A stretch of 64,000 nt of DNA. It comes from Vibrio mimicus CAIM 602 (GTDB lineage: Bacteria > Pseudomonadota > Gammaproteobacteria > Enterobacterales > Vibrionaceae). The notes beneath the pieces were generated by a model, which did not search any database, was not told where the DNA came from, and worked only from the letters and a program-made list of their open reading frames with translations. The position numbers and the translations under genes are program-made. This document shows, piece after piece, positions 37,599 through 47,244 of the stretch (positions are counted from its first letter, which is position 1; each line of letters starts with the position of its first letter). The DNA is taken from positions 1-64,000 of the forward strand of contig NZ_AOMO01000044.1 of NCBI RefSeq assembly GCF_000338875.1, in the 5' to 3' direction.

Positions 37599-39149
37599 AT
37601 GCACTATCCGGTTGTTCGATTGATATTGGGGGATCAACTCAATCATGCTCACTCTTGGTTTACCGAACCCAGAGACGATGTGTTGTATCTGATCGCGGAG
37701 TTGCATCAGGAGCAGGCGTATGTGCGTCACCATATCCAAAAGCAGTGCGCGTTTTTTGCTGCCATGAAAGCATTTGTCGACTATCTATCGGCAGAGGGGC
37801 ATCACGTCATGCATCTGGATCTGGATGCCACAGCAGAGTTTGCCGATTTGCCGCATTTGATCAGTCAGGTATGTTCCCAAGTTCAAGCCAGATCCTTTCA
37901 GTACCAAAGACCAGACGAATATCGCTTACTCGAACAGTTAGCGAATTTACGTTTGCCTGAAGCGATCATTGGTTGTGTGGATACCGAGCACTTTCTGTTG
38001 CCATTTTCTGAAATCACCGAGCAGTTTCCTGCCGGAAAAGCGGTTTTGATGGAACACTTTTATCGGAGGATGCGTAAACGTTTCAGTTATTTGATGGAAC
38101 CGGATGGTAAACCAGAGGGTGGACAATGGAATTTTGATGCGGATAACCGCAATAAATTAAAAGCGCAGGATCTGCTTAACTTGCCAGCCCCGCTGCGGTT
38201 TGATAACCCAATCTCGTCGATGAAAGCACGTTTAGATCGGCATGGGATCGAATCAATGGGTCGGGTGAGGGATTCTTTGCTATGGCCGATTAATCGTGCG
38301 CAAGCGCTCTCCTTACTGGCGCATTTTTGCCAGCTCTGCTTACCCAACTTTGGCCGCTTTCAAGATGCGATGACGGCGGAGCACCCGCACAGCTGGAGCC
38401 TCTATCACAGTCGGCTTTCATTTGCGCTGAATTGTAAGCTGCTTTCCTCACGCGAAGTCATTGAAACGGCAATTGAAACTTATCGTGTTGCTCAAGGGGG
38501 GATCTCTTTAGCTCAAATAGAAGGTTTTGTGCGGCAAATTTTGGGCTGGCGGGAGTATGTGCGCGGCATGTATTGGAGCAATATGCCCAGCTACAAAACA
38601 CGTAATCATTTACAAGCTTCGCGCCCGTTGCCGGGCTATTTTTGGCATGGGCAAACTCACATGCGTTGTCTACAACAAGCGATCACACAATCACTGAACT
38701 TTGGCTATGCACACCATATTCAGCGCTTAATGGTAACAGGAAATTTTGCGCTTCTGACTGAGTGCAATCCGGATCAAGTCGATGCATGGTACTTAGGGAT
38801 TTATATCGATGCGATTGAATGGGTTGAGCTTCCTAATACCCGTGGCATGGCGTTATTTGCGGATGGCGGTTTGATTGCTACTAAACCTTATGCCGCGAGT
38901 GGCTCTTACATCAATAAAATGAGTGATTACTGCACTTCGTGTTCTTATCAGGTTAAACAGAAATCAGGTGAGCATGCCTGCCCACTTAATTCGCTCTATT
39001 GGCGCTTTATGCTCAAACATCGTGACCGACTCGCTAACAATCCTCGAATTGGGATGCTATATAAAACATGGGATAAGATGAAAAGTAGCGATCAACAGGC
39101 GATTTTAGCAACCGCCGAAGCTTACATTAACCAGCTTGAAACTTTGTAA
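37599..39149 (+). CDS. Iron-sulfur photolyase/cryptochrome (FeS-BCP, PhrB-like)
   Basis: A 516-residue member of the prokaryotic (6-4) photolyase family, which uses FAD and light to repair DNA. The start ATG follows AAAGGAG by four bases. The N-terminal Rossmann domain begins PVVRLILGDQLN. The four cluster cysteines are visible: Cys in HMRCLQQAI, the pair YCTSC, and HACPLN twelve residues later, the spacing known from Agrobacterium PhrB. FAD-domain segments include ILGWREYVRGMYWSNMP and YVRG. It faces gbpA. Confidence 0.9.
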   Translation: MHYPVVRLILGDQLNHAHSWFTEPRDDVLYLIAELHQEQAYVRHHIQKQCAFFAAMKAFVDYLSAEGHHVMHLDLDATAEFADLPHLISQVCSQVQARSFQYQRPDEYRLLEQLANLRLPEAIIGCVDTEHFLLPFSEITEQFPAGKAVLMEHFYRRMRKRFSYLMEPDGKPEGGQWNFDADNRNKLKAQDLLNLPAPLRFDNPISSMKARLDRHGIESMGRVRDSLLWPINRAQALSLLAHFCQLCLPNFGRFQDAMTAEHPHSWSLYHSRLSFALNCKLLSSREVIETAIETYRVAQGGISLAQIEGFVRQILGWREYVRGMYWSNMPSYKTRNHLQASRPLPGYFWHGQTHMRCLQQAITQSLNFGYAHHIQRLMVTGNFALLTECNPDQVDAWYLGIYIDAIEWVELPNTRGMALFADGGLIATKPYAASGSYINKMSDYCTSCSYQVKQKSGEHACPLNSLYWRFMLKHRDRLANNPRIGMLYKTWDKMKSSDQQAILATAEAYINQLETL

Positions 39150-39483
39150 CACAGGCCGAGCTAAGCCAATAAATCACAACTCGGCGCAATATTTGCTTGG
39201 TATTTTCAGTCAGACGTCGGATTTCAAGCTCGTGCTTAGGCGGCTTATCCCATGACAAGGTGAGCGTAAAGCTAACGCTTCGACAAAATCGCATAAAGAA
39301 ATGGTGTGTTTGCTCTAATGAGTGGAAGGCTAATAAAATAATGTTTTATTGATAATGCATTGTTTTTATAGGTGTTTATGACTTACGGATTACGCATGTA
39401 CGCCCGAAAGTCATTGCAGCTTACTGTGAAGTACTTCAAAATTAGGGCGTTTCCATTTCTTCTTGGTTAAGAATGAGGTTTTG
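39150..39483. other. Intergenic region after the photolyase gene
   Basis: 334 bases without a convincing gene. A CCGAG...CTCGG pair near 39156-39184 could end the photolyase transcript but lacks a T run. Confidence 0.35.
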
Positions 39484-40155
39484 ATGAGAGTCGCTGATCT
39501 ACTAAAGCATCGAGCTGAAAACTTGGTTAAGCACACTGAATTTAAACAGTGGGTGTCTCCGTCTGTGCGCGAGTACTGGGATGACATTTTGCACAAAACC
39601 AATCGTCGCCCGCTGTTTGCGTGGGTGAAAGATCTGCACCTGCCTGCCAATGAAGAAACGCCGATTCCGGAACCGATTGTGCTCAAACCGGAAGCTCAGG
39701 CTTTGTATGATCAACTGCAAACCCAAGTGGGGGAAGTGATCCACACTGGAGACTGGTTGCTGGTCGATCAAGAACGTATCAATCAATTTGGTATGGTGAC
39801 TGAAGATATGCAGTGGATTCATACCAATCCAGAGCGCGCGGAATCAGAGTCGCCGTTCAAAACGACGATCGCCCACGGTTTCTTAACTCTGGCTCTGCTG
39901 CCTAAGTTGACTGACAGCGTTGATGAAGAGAAATCTCTGTTCCCTACCGCAAAAATGGTGGTGAATATTGGGCTTAACTCGGTACGTTTCCCTTATCCAG
40001 TGAAATCGGGCAACCGAGTACGTGCTGTGAGCACGTTATCAAAGGTGACACCAATCAAGAAAGGCCTTGAGATTGAACGTGAAATCAAGGTTGAGATCGA
40101 AGGCGTTCGCCGCCCAGGTTGTGTGGTCGTTTCCGTTATTCAACTGCATTTCTAA
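39484..40155 (+). CDS. MaoC-like acyl dehydratase
   Basis: A 223-residue hot-dog-fold protein. The ATG at 39484 follows GAGG by five bases and is preferred to the TTG at 39463. The MaoC hydratase motif is visible: DQERINQFGMVTEDMQWIHT followed by TIAHGFLTLALLP, the latter with the catalytic His. Such enzymes hydrate enoyl-CoA esters, for example in fatty-acid or polyhydroxyalkanoate metabolism. The substrate here is unknown; the gene is alone. Confidence 0.85.
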   Translation: MRVADLLKHRAENLVKHTEFKQWVSPSVREYWDDILHKTNRRPLFAWVKDLHLPANEETPIPEPIVLKPEAQALYDQLQTQVGEVIHTGDWLLVDQERINQFGMVTEDMQWIHTNPERAESESPFKTTIAHGFLTLALLPKLTDSVDEEKSLFPTAKMVVNIGLNSVRFPYPVKSGNRVRAVSTLSKVTPIKKGLEIEREIKVEIEGVRRPGCVVVSVIQLHF

Positions 40156-40166
40156 TCGATTTTGAT

Positions 40167-40202
40167 AAAAACAAGGAGAGCATTGGCTCTCCTTGTTTTT
40201 TT
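40167..40202. terminator. Bidirectional terminator
   Basis: ACAAGGAGAGC (40171-40181), loop ATTG, GCTCTCCTTGT (40186-40196), with A and T runs either side. Lies between convergent genes. Confidence 0.9.
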
Positions 40203-40241
40203 GCATGAAGCGACAGATCTTAGCGCTTATCAAACCGTAGC

Positions 40242-41078
40242 TTATTCAACATCACTTGGCATGATATAGCCGTATTCCACAATCAATTTCTTCGCACGAT
40301 CCGACTGTAAAAAGGCAATGAATTGTTGAGTCTGTTCATCGGCCTTATCCGTGTAATGTAGAATCAAAAAAGGGCGCGACAATTGGTAACTGTGCTTGGC
40401 AATGTTATCGGACGTCGGGTCGGTTTTCTCAAACTGAATCGCTTTGACCGACTTATCTACTGAGCCGATCGAGATAAAACCAATCGCTTGAGTGTTGTGG
40501 TTAACCAGCGTCTTCATCATGCTGTTGCTGTTCACGACTAACGCCGTTGATGCCACATCAGAAACTTCTCTATTGTTCAGTGTTTTGGTCAGTCCCATCA
40601 AGCTTTCAAAACTGTAGCGCGTTCCGGATGACGCTTCGCGGGTGACTACGGCAATTTTTTGGTCTTTGCCGCCGACCTGTTTCCAGTTCGTAATTTGACC
40701 TTTATAAATACCATACAGTTGTTCACGGCTTAGATTGGTCAGCGGGTTGGCTTGGTTAACGACTACCGCTAAACCATCAAATGCCAGCATAAAACTGTTC
40801 AAATTGTCCTGTGATTCACTTTCCGTCAGGTAACGCGAGGTCATGGCAATATCGGCAACCCCCTTTTTCAGTAATGCAATCCCTGCGGTGGAGCCAACGC
40901 CTTGCACAGCAACATAAGTCTCTGGGTGCATCTTGTTATACTCTTCAGCGAGTACATCCATGATTCTAGTCACTGAGGTGGAACCTGAAACGGTAATTTC
41001 ACTTGCTTGCGCAGAAGGTGTCATCGCTGTGATGGAAAAGAATAGTGCGCAAACGGCGGCAAGTGCCATCCTAAACAT
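40242..41078 (-). CDS. PstS-like periplasmic phosphate-binding protein
   Basis: A 278-residue periplasmic binding protein starting at 41078 behind GGAG. Signal peptide residues 1-26 (ending SAQA). Phosphate-site motifs are SGSTSVTRIM near the start and TREASSGTRYSFE. It is a stand-alone PstS homologue without pstCAB nearby, so it may be a high-affinity phosphate scavenger expressed in phosphate limitation. No pho box was confirmed. Confidence 0.88.
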   Translation of the reverse strand: MFRMALAAVCALFFSITAMTPSAQASEITVSGSTSVTRIMDVLAEEYNKMHPETYVAVQGVGSTAGIALLKKGVADIAMTSRYLTESESQDNLNSFMLAFDGLAVVVNQANPLTNLSREQLYGIYKGQITNWKQVGGKDQKIAVVTREASSGTRYSFESLMGLTKTLNNREVSDVASTALVVNSNSMMKTLVNHNTQAIGFISIGSVDKSVKAIQFEKTDPTSDNIAKHSYQLSRPFLILHYTDKADEQTQQFIAFLQSDRAKKLIVEYGYIMPSDVE

Positions 41079-41284
41079 AAAGTAGCTCCCATATTGTGAA
41101 AAAATCTTGTGCAGTATGCCTGAAACGTATGACAAAAATGTGAATGCGTTTCTAGGTTTAGTTCTGGATTTGTGAAATCAGCAGGGATTGCTGTGATTGC
41201 TTATACTCAAATGACACTGAGATCATGGAATTGCTTTCCACAGATAGCGATACTGAGTCGACTAAGTCACCAGTGAGGTTAAAA

Positions 41285-41638
41285 ATGATTGTCAACCTTC
41301 TACAGCGACAGCTTGAACGGCGTGCAGAATTGCTCTGTATGAGCCGCAATCAGAGTTTGCCTGCTGAGTTAGGCAAATCCAGCTTTGAGCCGATCGAAAA
41401 CGGAATACAGTTTATTCTGTGCCACTACAAGCTCGATTCGACCCACTGTGATTATGAAAGTCTGGTGGCAAAAATCATCTGGGAAGAGGCTTCAAAGCAG
41501 TGGGCGCTTTATGTCTACGATGAAAAGCAGGCCAGCAGCGAACCTTGGATCCCTTATCCATTTTTGGCTCGTAGCGAAGATTTAACCGCCATGATGCGCG
41601 AAGTGGAGAAAGACCCTAAAGCTTATTTCTGGGTATAG
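41285..41638 (+). CDS. DUF3024 family protein
   Basis: A 117-residue soluble protein. The ATG at 41285 follows GAGG by six bases and gives the usual DUF3024 length. The family-like C-terminal block PWIPYPFLARSEDLTAMMRE ending in KDPKAYFWV is present. No function is established for the family. Convergent with rnb across a shared terminator. Confidence 0.8.
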   Translation: MIVNLLQRQLERRAELLCMSRNQSLPAELGKSSFEPIENGIQFILCHYKLDSTHCDYESLVAKIIWEEASKQWALYVYDEKQASSEPWIPYPFLARSEDLTAMMREVEKDPKAYFWV

Positions 41639-41657
41639 TTTGAGACACGAGATAAAC

Positions 41658-41684
41658 AAAAGGCATTCCGAGGAATGCCTTTTT
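41658..41684. terminator. Bidirectional terminator, DUF3024 gene and rnb
   Basis: AAAAGGCATTCC (41658-41669) pairs with GGAATGCCTTTT (41672-41683), tight loop around GA. Between the convergent stops. Confidence 0.85.
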
Positions 41685-41715
41685 GGTAAGAGGGCGAAAG
41701 CCTAAGCTTATCGAA

Positions 41716-43734
41716 TTACGCTTGAGGTTCGCTATTCTCTTCAGTATTAGCTTGTGCTTCCGTGGCCAGATCAGCAAACACTTGAGTTGGTTTACCCACT
41801 AGGCTGCGGTTTTCTTGGTTCACTTCTGCAAGAACGATTTCCAGTACATCACCGAGTTTGTACACCACTTCTTTATCAATCGACACCGTACCATCTTCGC
41901 CATTACACTCGATACGCTCTTTGTTATCGAGGATCAGCGCACCCGGAATAAAGGCCATTGCGCCGTTTTCGAGTAAGCGAACACGCATACCTGGGCGGTT
42001 GATGTCAAAGATCTCTGCTTGGAAGCGAGTTTCTTTCGCTGGCTCATCGGCCAGAGTGCGAGCATAGAGCCAATCTGCCACATTACGTTCGGCAATTTTG
42101 TGATGCTTACGATGCAGTGCAAGTTCTTCACCAACAGTCTCATCCGGCGTTTGCACAGGGGCTTTGCCCAGAATGTGTGCTTTCAGCAGACGGTGGTTAA
42201 TCATGTCGCCGTATTTACGAATCGGTGAAGTCCAAGTTGCATACACATCAAGACCCATAGCGAAGTGGGGGAGAGGCTGGTTGCCAATCTCACTGTAGCT
42301 CTGGTACTTACGAATACGGTTATCAAGGTAGCTAGTTTCTTGTGTTGCCAGCCAGCGGCGCAGAGCGGCAAAGCCTTCCACCGTTGCCAGTGTTTCAGCA
42401 TCGGCATTCGGTGCACCGTGTGCTGCCATCAACTCCACCACATCGGCCATTTTCTCGGCTTTGAAACCAGCATGGGTATTGAATACACCTAAACCAAACG
42501 TCGCTTGCAGCGTTTTACCCGCACAGATGTTTGCAGTGATCATCGATTCTTCGACCAAGCGGTTCGCGGTGCGGCGCATGTCAGCATGAATCGCCACCAC
42601 ATCGTTATCTTCACTCAGTTCGAAACGGTAGTCTGGGCGGTCTGGGAACACAACCGCGTGGGTTTCACGCCAGTTGGCACGTGCTTGTGAGAAGGCATAG
42701 AGATCACGCACCACTTGGGCGATTTCTTCGCTTGGTTGCCATTGTTCCGAGCTGCCAGTTTCCAACCAGTCAGAAACATGGTCGTAAACCAGACGTGCAT
42801 GTGACTTTATGTTGGCTGAGAAGAAGCGAATATCATCGCCAATCACGCCATCTTTACTAATGGTCACCGAGCAGCATAGGGCTGGACGAACTTGGTTTTC
42901 CATCAGTGAGCAAAGCTCATCGGCTAGATCACGCGGCAACATTGGAATGTTGCGACCCGGCAAATAAATGGTAAAGCCACGCTCACGAGCGACTTTGTCC
43001 ATCTCATCTTCTGGTGTGATGTAAGCGGTTGGGTCGGCAATCGCGATAGTCAGCGCAAAATCACCGTTAGGCAGTTTTTGTGCGTACAGCGCGTCATCCA
43101 TATCTTTGGTGGATTCACCATCGATAGTGACAAAAGGTACCGCAGTCAGATCTTCACGAACCAAATCTGCATCATCTTTCAGTTGCCAGTCGTCAATGCC
43201 AGCAGGTTCACTGTTTGGCAGATCATTTTCGGCCAACGTCACCCACCAAGGCGCAATCTTGTCATTAGCATCGGTGATTTTGTGTGAAATCTCAGCGAAG
43301 AAACCATTGTCACCTTTAAGAGGGTGGCGAATGAGATGAGCAACCACCCAGTCACCTTCTTGGAAGTCAGCTTCGTTGAGGCCTTTCTTCGTTTTCGCCT
43401 TCAACGCCATCTTTTTAAGTTGTGGATGATCAGGCGCTACATTGAGTTTGCCTTTAAACAGTTTTACGCGGCCAATGAAGCGAGTCAGTGATTGTTCGAT
43501 AAGTTCAGAAGGCTCTGCGACTTCACGTTCATTTTCGGTGCGGATGAAAGCCACGACTTTGTCGCCATGTAAACACTTCTTCATATAAGGAGGCGGAACA
43601 AAGTAACTGGTTTTGCTATCGACTTCGAGGAAGCCAAAACCTTTGTCACTGGCTTTGATGGTGCCTTCTTTTTTAGGCAAGGTTTCTTGGATTTTTTGCT
43701 TAAGCTGCGCGAGGAGCGGATTGTCTTGGAACAT
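41716..43734 (-). CDS. rnb: Exoribonuclease II
   Basis: RNase II degrades RNA from the 3' end, one nucleotide at a time. The 672-residue protein starts [20 protein letters not shown], like E. coli Rnb (644). Domains: two cold-shock domains, the RNB catalytic domain with the Asp cluster [18 protein letters not shown] and ADPTAYI, and a C-terminal S1 domain. An Ala/Glu-rich tail of some 25 residues accounts for the extra length. Confidence 0.96.
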   Translation of the reverse strand: MFQDNPLLAQLKQKIQETLPKKEGTIKASDKGFGFLEVDSKTSYFVPPPYMKKCLHGDKVVAFIRTENEREVAEPSELIEQSLTRFIGRVKLFKGKLNVAPDHPQLKKMALKAKTKKGLNEADFQEGDWVVAHLIRHPLKGDNGFFAEISHKITDANDKIAPWWVTLAENDLPNSEPAGIDDWQLKDDADLVREDLTAVPFVTIDGESTKDMDDALYAQKLPNGDFALTIAIADPTAYITPEDEMDKVARERGFTIYLPGRNIPMLPRDLADELCSLMENQVRPALCCSVTISKDGVIGDDIRFFSANIKSHARLVYDHVSDWLETGSSEQWQPSEEIAQVVRDLYAFSQARANWRETHAVVFPDRPDYRFELSEDNDVVAIHADMRRTANRLVEESMITANICAGKTLQATFGLGVFNTHAGFKAEKMADVVELMAAHGAPNADAETLATVEGFAALRRWLATQETSYLDNRIRKYQSYSEIGNQPLPHFAMGLDVYATWTSPIRKYGDMINHRLLKAHILGKAPVQTPDETVGEELALHRKHHKIAERNVADWLYARTLADEPAKETRFQAEIFDINRPGMRVRLLENGAMAFIPGALILDNKERIECNGEDGTVSIDKEVVYKLGDVLEIVLAEVNQENRSLVGKPTQVFADLATEAQANTEENSEPQA

Positions 43735-44108
43735 CTTTTTTATCTAACCGTTTAAGTTGGGCACACTATAATCATTGAGGGACTGGATTACTACCGAAAA
43801 CGTGAGTTCGAGCATCGTTGGCTGTTTATTTATTCGCTGAAATTGTCAGCAAATTTGGTGTTTTGACGGGTTTTTTCGGTCAATGAGGCATCATTTTTCC
43901 TTTGCTAAGAAATTTTTGTGATGAAATTCAATTTTTCCTAGCTTTTTTTTATGCTTTTAAGGAATAATCCGCGTCCCTTATATGTCCCTAGCGGCTTGAT
44001 GCGTTTTAATACTTATCCGCATCTGAACGGACTCAGCAATTCATTGGATTGGTTGGAAATGGTAAAGCACGTGGGACCTTGGTTATTTCTTCATTTAGTG
44101 GGATCCCC
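43735..44108. other. Divergent rnb-deaD region with long deaD leader
   Basis: 374 bases between divergent genes. It has a TATAAT at 43767-43772 without a good -35, and AT-rich tracts at 43890-43950. deaD of E. coli has a long regulated leader and a similar one may be present here. A 63-codon reading frame at 43951 has no ribosome binding site. Confidence 0.4.
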
Positions 44109-46016
44109 ATGCAAGATACTGCAATTCAATTCAGTGATTTAGCACTGAACAGCGCCATCCTTTCTGCCCTAACCGAAATGGGCTTTGTATCACCTACACC
44201 TATCCAAGCAGCAGCGATTCCTGTTTTGCTCGAAGGTCGTGATGCACTGGGTAAAGCGCAAACAGGTACGGGTAAAACAGCGGCATTCTCACTGCCTCTG
44301 CTGAACAAACTTAATCTGTCTCAACACAAGCCACAAGCTATCGTTATGGCGCCAACGCGTGAGCTGGCGATTCAGGTAGCGGCTGAGATCAAAAACCTTG
44401 GCCAAAACATCAAAGGCCTGAAGGTTCTTGAAATCTACGGTGGTGCTTCAATTCTTGATCAAATGCGCGCTCTGAAATCTGGCGCTCACATTGTTGTGGG
44501 TACTCCAGGCCGCGTAAAAGATCTGATCACTCGTGATCGTCTACACCTAGACGAATGTCATACTTTCATCCTTGATGAAGCAGACGAAATGCTCAAAATG
44601 GGCTTCGTTGATGACGTTACTTGGATCATGGAGCAAGCTCCAGAATCAGCACAACGCGTACTGTTCTCTGCAACTATGCCTCCAATGGTAAAAGAGATCG
44701 TTGAGCGTTTCCTACGTAACCCAGAGTGTGTTGACGTAGCCGGTTCTAACCAAACTGTGGCTAAAGTTGAACAGCAATACTGGGTGGTAAAAGGTGTTGA
44801 GAAAGATGAAGCGATGGCTCGTCTGCTTGAAACCGAAGAAACTGATGCTTCTATCGTATTCGTACGTACTCGTCAGGATACTGAGCGTCTAGCGGATTGG
44901 CTGTGTGCGCGTGGCTTTAAAGCGGCGGCTCTGCACGGTGATATCCCTCAGTCTCTGCGTGAGCGCACCGTTGATCATATCAAGCAAGGTGTGATTGATA
45001 TTCTGGTTGCGACTGACGTAGTAGCACGTGGTCTGGACGTTCCACGTATCACTCACGTATTTAACTACGACATCCCATTCGATGTTGAATCTTACATCCA
45101 CCGTATCGGCCGTACTGGTCGTGCTGGACGTAAAGGTAAGGCGATCCTGCTGGTTCGTACTAACCAAATTCGCATGCTGCGCACTATCGAGCGTGTAACT
45201 CGTTCTTCTATGGAAGAGATCCAACTGCCGCATCGCGATAAAGTGGCTGAATCTCGTCTGACTAAGCTGGGTCAAGAACTGGCTGCAGATAAAGAGTTCA
45301 GCTCACTGGAGCGTTTCGCTGAGCTGGTTGAAAAACTGCAAGCGTCACTGGAAATCGACTCAACCACACTGGCTGCGATTCTGCTGAAACGTCAGCAAGG
45401 TAAGCGTCCTCTATTCTACGTAGGTGCTGACCCAATGATCGAAGCGATGGAGCGTGAAAAATCACGTCGTCGTGAGCGTCGTGATGACCGCCGTGATGGT
45501 GATCGTCCTGCTCGCCGTGAATTCGGTGGTCGTGATCAAGAGAACCACGATTGGGATACTTACCAACTGCAAGTTGGTCGTGACCAAGGCGTTCAAGTGA
45601 AAGACATCGTGGGTGCATTGGCGAACGAACTGGGTCTGACTAAAGGTTCTATCGGTGCAATCAAACTGGCTCAAGGCCATACGTTTGTTCAGCTGCCAAA
45701 AGCCATGTCGAGCGACGTTTCTAGCAAGCTACGCAAGCTGCGTATCCGCCAAAAAGAAGTGGGCGCAGTAGTGTGTGACTTCGACGATTTCCGCGAATCT
45801 CGTGGTGGTGCTCGTCGTGAAGGTGGCCCACGTCGTGACGGTGGTCGTCGTCCAGAAGGCAACCGTGAAGGCGGTTTCCGTGGTGGTCGTGGCCGTGGTG
45901 GTGAAGGCCGTCCTTTCCGTGAAGGTGAGCGTCGTTTTGAGCGCAACCGTAGTGGTGAGAGCAGTGGTAGCTACCGTGGTGAACGTGGCCATAGCCGTCG
46001 TCGCGAAGAAGCATAA
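44109..46016 (+). CDS. deaD: DEAD-box RNA helicase DeaD (CsdA)
   Basis: DeaD unwinds structured RNA in ribosome assembly and mRNA decay, notably in the cold. The 635-residue start at ATG 44109 (MQDTAIQFSDLALNSAILSA) matches the family. Motifs: AQTGTGKT, PTRELAIQVA, LDEADEMLKMGF, SATMPP, and HRIGRTGRAGRKGKAILLV. A DbpA-like RNA-binding region (about 480-560) is followed by a tail of Arg/Gly repeats (GGFRGGRGRGGEGRPFREGE). The codon use of this gene is strongly biased, as for a highly expressed gene. Confidence 0.96.
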   Translation: MQDTAIQFSDLALNSAILSALTEMGFVSPTPIQAAAIPVLLEGRDALGKAQTGTGKTAAFSLPLLNKLNLSQHKPQAIVMAPTRELAIQVAAEIKNLGQNIKGLKVLEIYGGASILDQMRALKSGAHIVVGTPGRVKDLITRDRLHLDECHTFILDEADEMLKMGFVDDVTWIMEQAPESAQRVLFSATMPPMVKEIVERFLRNPECVDVAGSNQTVAKVEQQYWVVKGVEKDEAMARLLETEETDASIVFVRTRQDTERLADWLCARGFKAAALHGDIPQSLRERTVDHIKQGVIDILVATDVVARGLDVPRITHVFNYDIPFDVESYIHRIGRTGRAGRKGKAILLVRTNQIRMLRTIERVTRSSMEEIQLPHRDKVAESRLTKLGQELAADKEFSSLERFAELVEKLQASLEIDSTTLAAILLKRQQGKRPLFYVGADPMIEAMEREKSRRRERRDDRRDGDRPARREFGGRDQENHDWDTYQLQVGRDQGVQVKDIVGALANELGLTKGSIGAIKLAQGHTFVQLPKAMSSDVSSKLRKLRIRQKEVGAVVCDFDDFRESRGGARREGGPRRDGGRRPEGNREGGFRGGRGRGGEGRPFREGERRFERNRSGESSGSYRGERGHSRRREEA

Positions 46017-46040
46017 TTCACTGAATTAACTTGAATTGAT

Positions 46041-46069
46041 AAGCCCGCAGGTAAAACTGCGGGTTTTTT
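46041..46069 (+). terminator. Rho-independent terminator of deaD
   Basis: CCCGCAG (46044-46050), loop GTAAAA, CTGCGGG (46057-46063), followed by TTTTTTG. Confidence 0.9.
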
Positions 46070-46159
46070 GTTATCTGCGTCGCATACTTTCATTTCATTG
46101 CTACACTTTAAGCGGGTGATAAATAAGCAGAACAACCAATTCAACCAATGAGGTGGAGC

Positions 46160-47152
46160 ATGCGCAAATGGCTATGGATACTTTTACTGTTAGTCACTAA
46201 GGTCTCTGCGGTTGAGGTTACCCCTTATATCGTCAATGGCACAGTCGCGACCGTGAGCAATTATCCCTCTTTTGCCAGTTTGGCGATTTATATCTCACCC
46301 TATCAATACAGCACTAGAACTTATTGCGGTGCTACGGTTCTTAACTCACGTTACATCCTCACCGCGGCACACTGCATCTATGGCGACAGTTACGCCATGC
46401 TCTACACCGTAGCGATTCCTCAGTTGCAAGATGAAAATGATTACCCGAATGGCAACATTCAGTTCGCTCGTGGCGCAGAATTTTACTATCCCGATAACTA
46501 TGTCCATTCTTCATCGGCCTATTGGCCGAATGACATTGCCATTATCAAGCTAGAAAACGACCTTAATGTGAGCAATTTTGTTGGCGTATTGAATAGTACG
46601 GTGAATGATAACTACCCCACGGGTGGCTCCTACAAAGCAGTCGGCCACGGCTATGTGAGTACCAATACCACGGGGGGAACACAACTACTCGAAACGAATC
46701 TGACATTTGTTCCATTTTCCACATGTACAGCTTATTACGGAGCCAATTTTAGCTCGGGACATCTCTGTTTTACTGGTCCTCAGTCTGGTTCATACCGTAA
46801 CTCAACATGCTCTGGTGACTCGGGCGGTCCTGTCTACTGGGATAATGGCTCAGGTTATATTCAAATTGGAATCACCAGTTTTGGTCCATCCATTTGTGGT
46901 GATGCTTCTCAACCTGTTACCTCTGTCTTCACAGAAGTTTCTGACTATTACAGTTGGATCTTGCGGGTGATGAACGGGTTAGAGACGCCGAAATATTACG
47001 TTACAGAGAGTAACGGGGTGCGTACATTAAATGTCGGGGGAACCACTACAACAGTAGCTAGCCAAAGCTCATCAGGTGGGGCAATCTCTTTCCTTGTTAC
47101 TTTATTGCTGGGCTCTCTGATCGTTATTCGGCGTAATAAACTGAATATTTGA
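46160..47152 (+). CDS. Trypsin-like serine protease with GlyGly-CTERM tail
   Basis: A 330-residue secreted S1 protease. The ATG at 46160 is preferred to 46148 because GAGG lies six bases upstream. Signal MRKWLWILLLLVTKVSA; the activation site is probably before IVNG. Catalytic triad: His71 (TAAHC), Asp125 (NDIAIIKL), Ser221 (GDSGGP). The C terminus has SSSGGAISFLVTLLLGSLIV then RRNK, a GlyGly-CTERM signal that rhombosortase cuts in type II-secreted Vibrio proteases such as the Ves group. Confidence 0.93.
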   Translation: MRKWLWILLLLVTKVSAVEVTPYIVNGTVATVSNYPSFASLAIYISPYQYSTRTYCGATVLNSRYILTAAHCIYGDSYAMLYTVAIPQLQDENDYPNGNIQFARGAEFYYPDNYVHSSSAYWPNDIAIIKLENDLNVSNFVGVLNSTVNDNYPTGGSYKAVGHGYVSTNTTGGTQLLETNLTFVPFSTCTAYYGANFSSGHLCFTGPQSGSYRNSTCSGDSGGPVYWDNGSGYIQIGITSFGPSICGDASQPVTSVFTEVSDYYSWILRVMNGLETPKYYVTESNGVRTLNVGGTTTTVASQSSSGGAISFLVTLLLGSLIVIRRNKLNI

Positions 47153-47244
47153 GTTTTGTTGCCAAGGGTTGTTTGATTTTAAATGTTAATCTGACATTAT
47201 CGATATTCATTTACTAAATCTATAAACAATCCTAGGTAACGACT

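Noticed and set aside
39220..39300. Vibrio cholerae repeat (attC)-like sequence near CTTAGGCGG
   Set aside because: Only a short stretch resembles an attC arm; there is no matching core site or overall hairpin.
43767..43772. TATAAT as deaD or rnb promoter
   Set aside because: No acceptable -35 at 16-18 bp on either strand.
43951..44142. 63-codon upstream ORF in the deaD leader
   Set aside because: No ribosome binding site, and it overlaps the deaD start in another frame.
45689..46014. Several long antisense ORFs opposite deaD
   Set aside because: They arise from the repeated Arg/Gly codons of the DeaD tail; the products are low-complexity and have no start signals.
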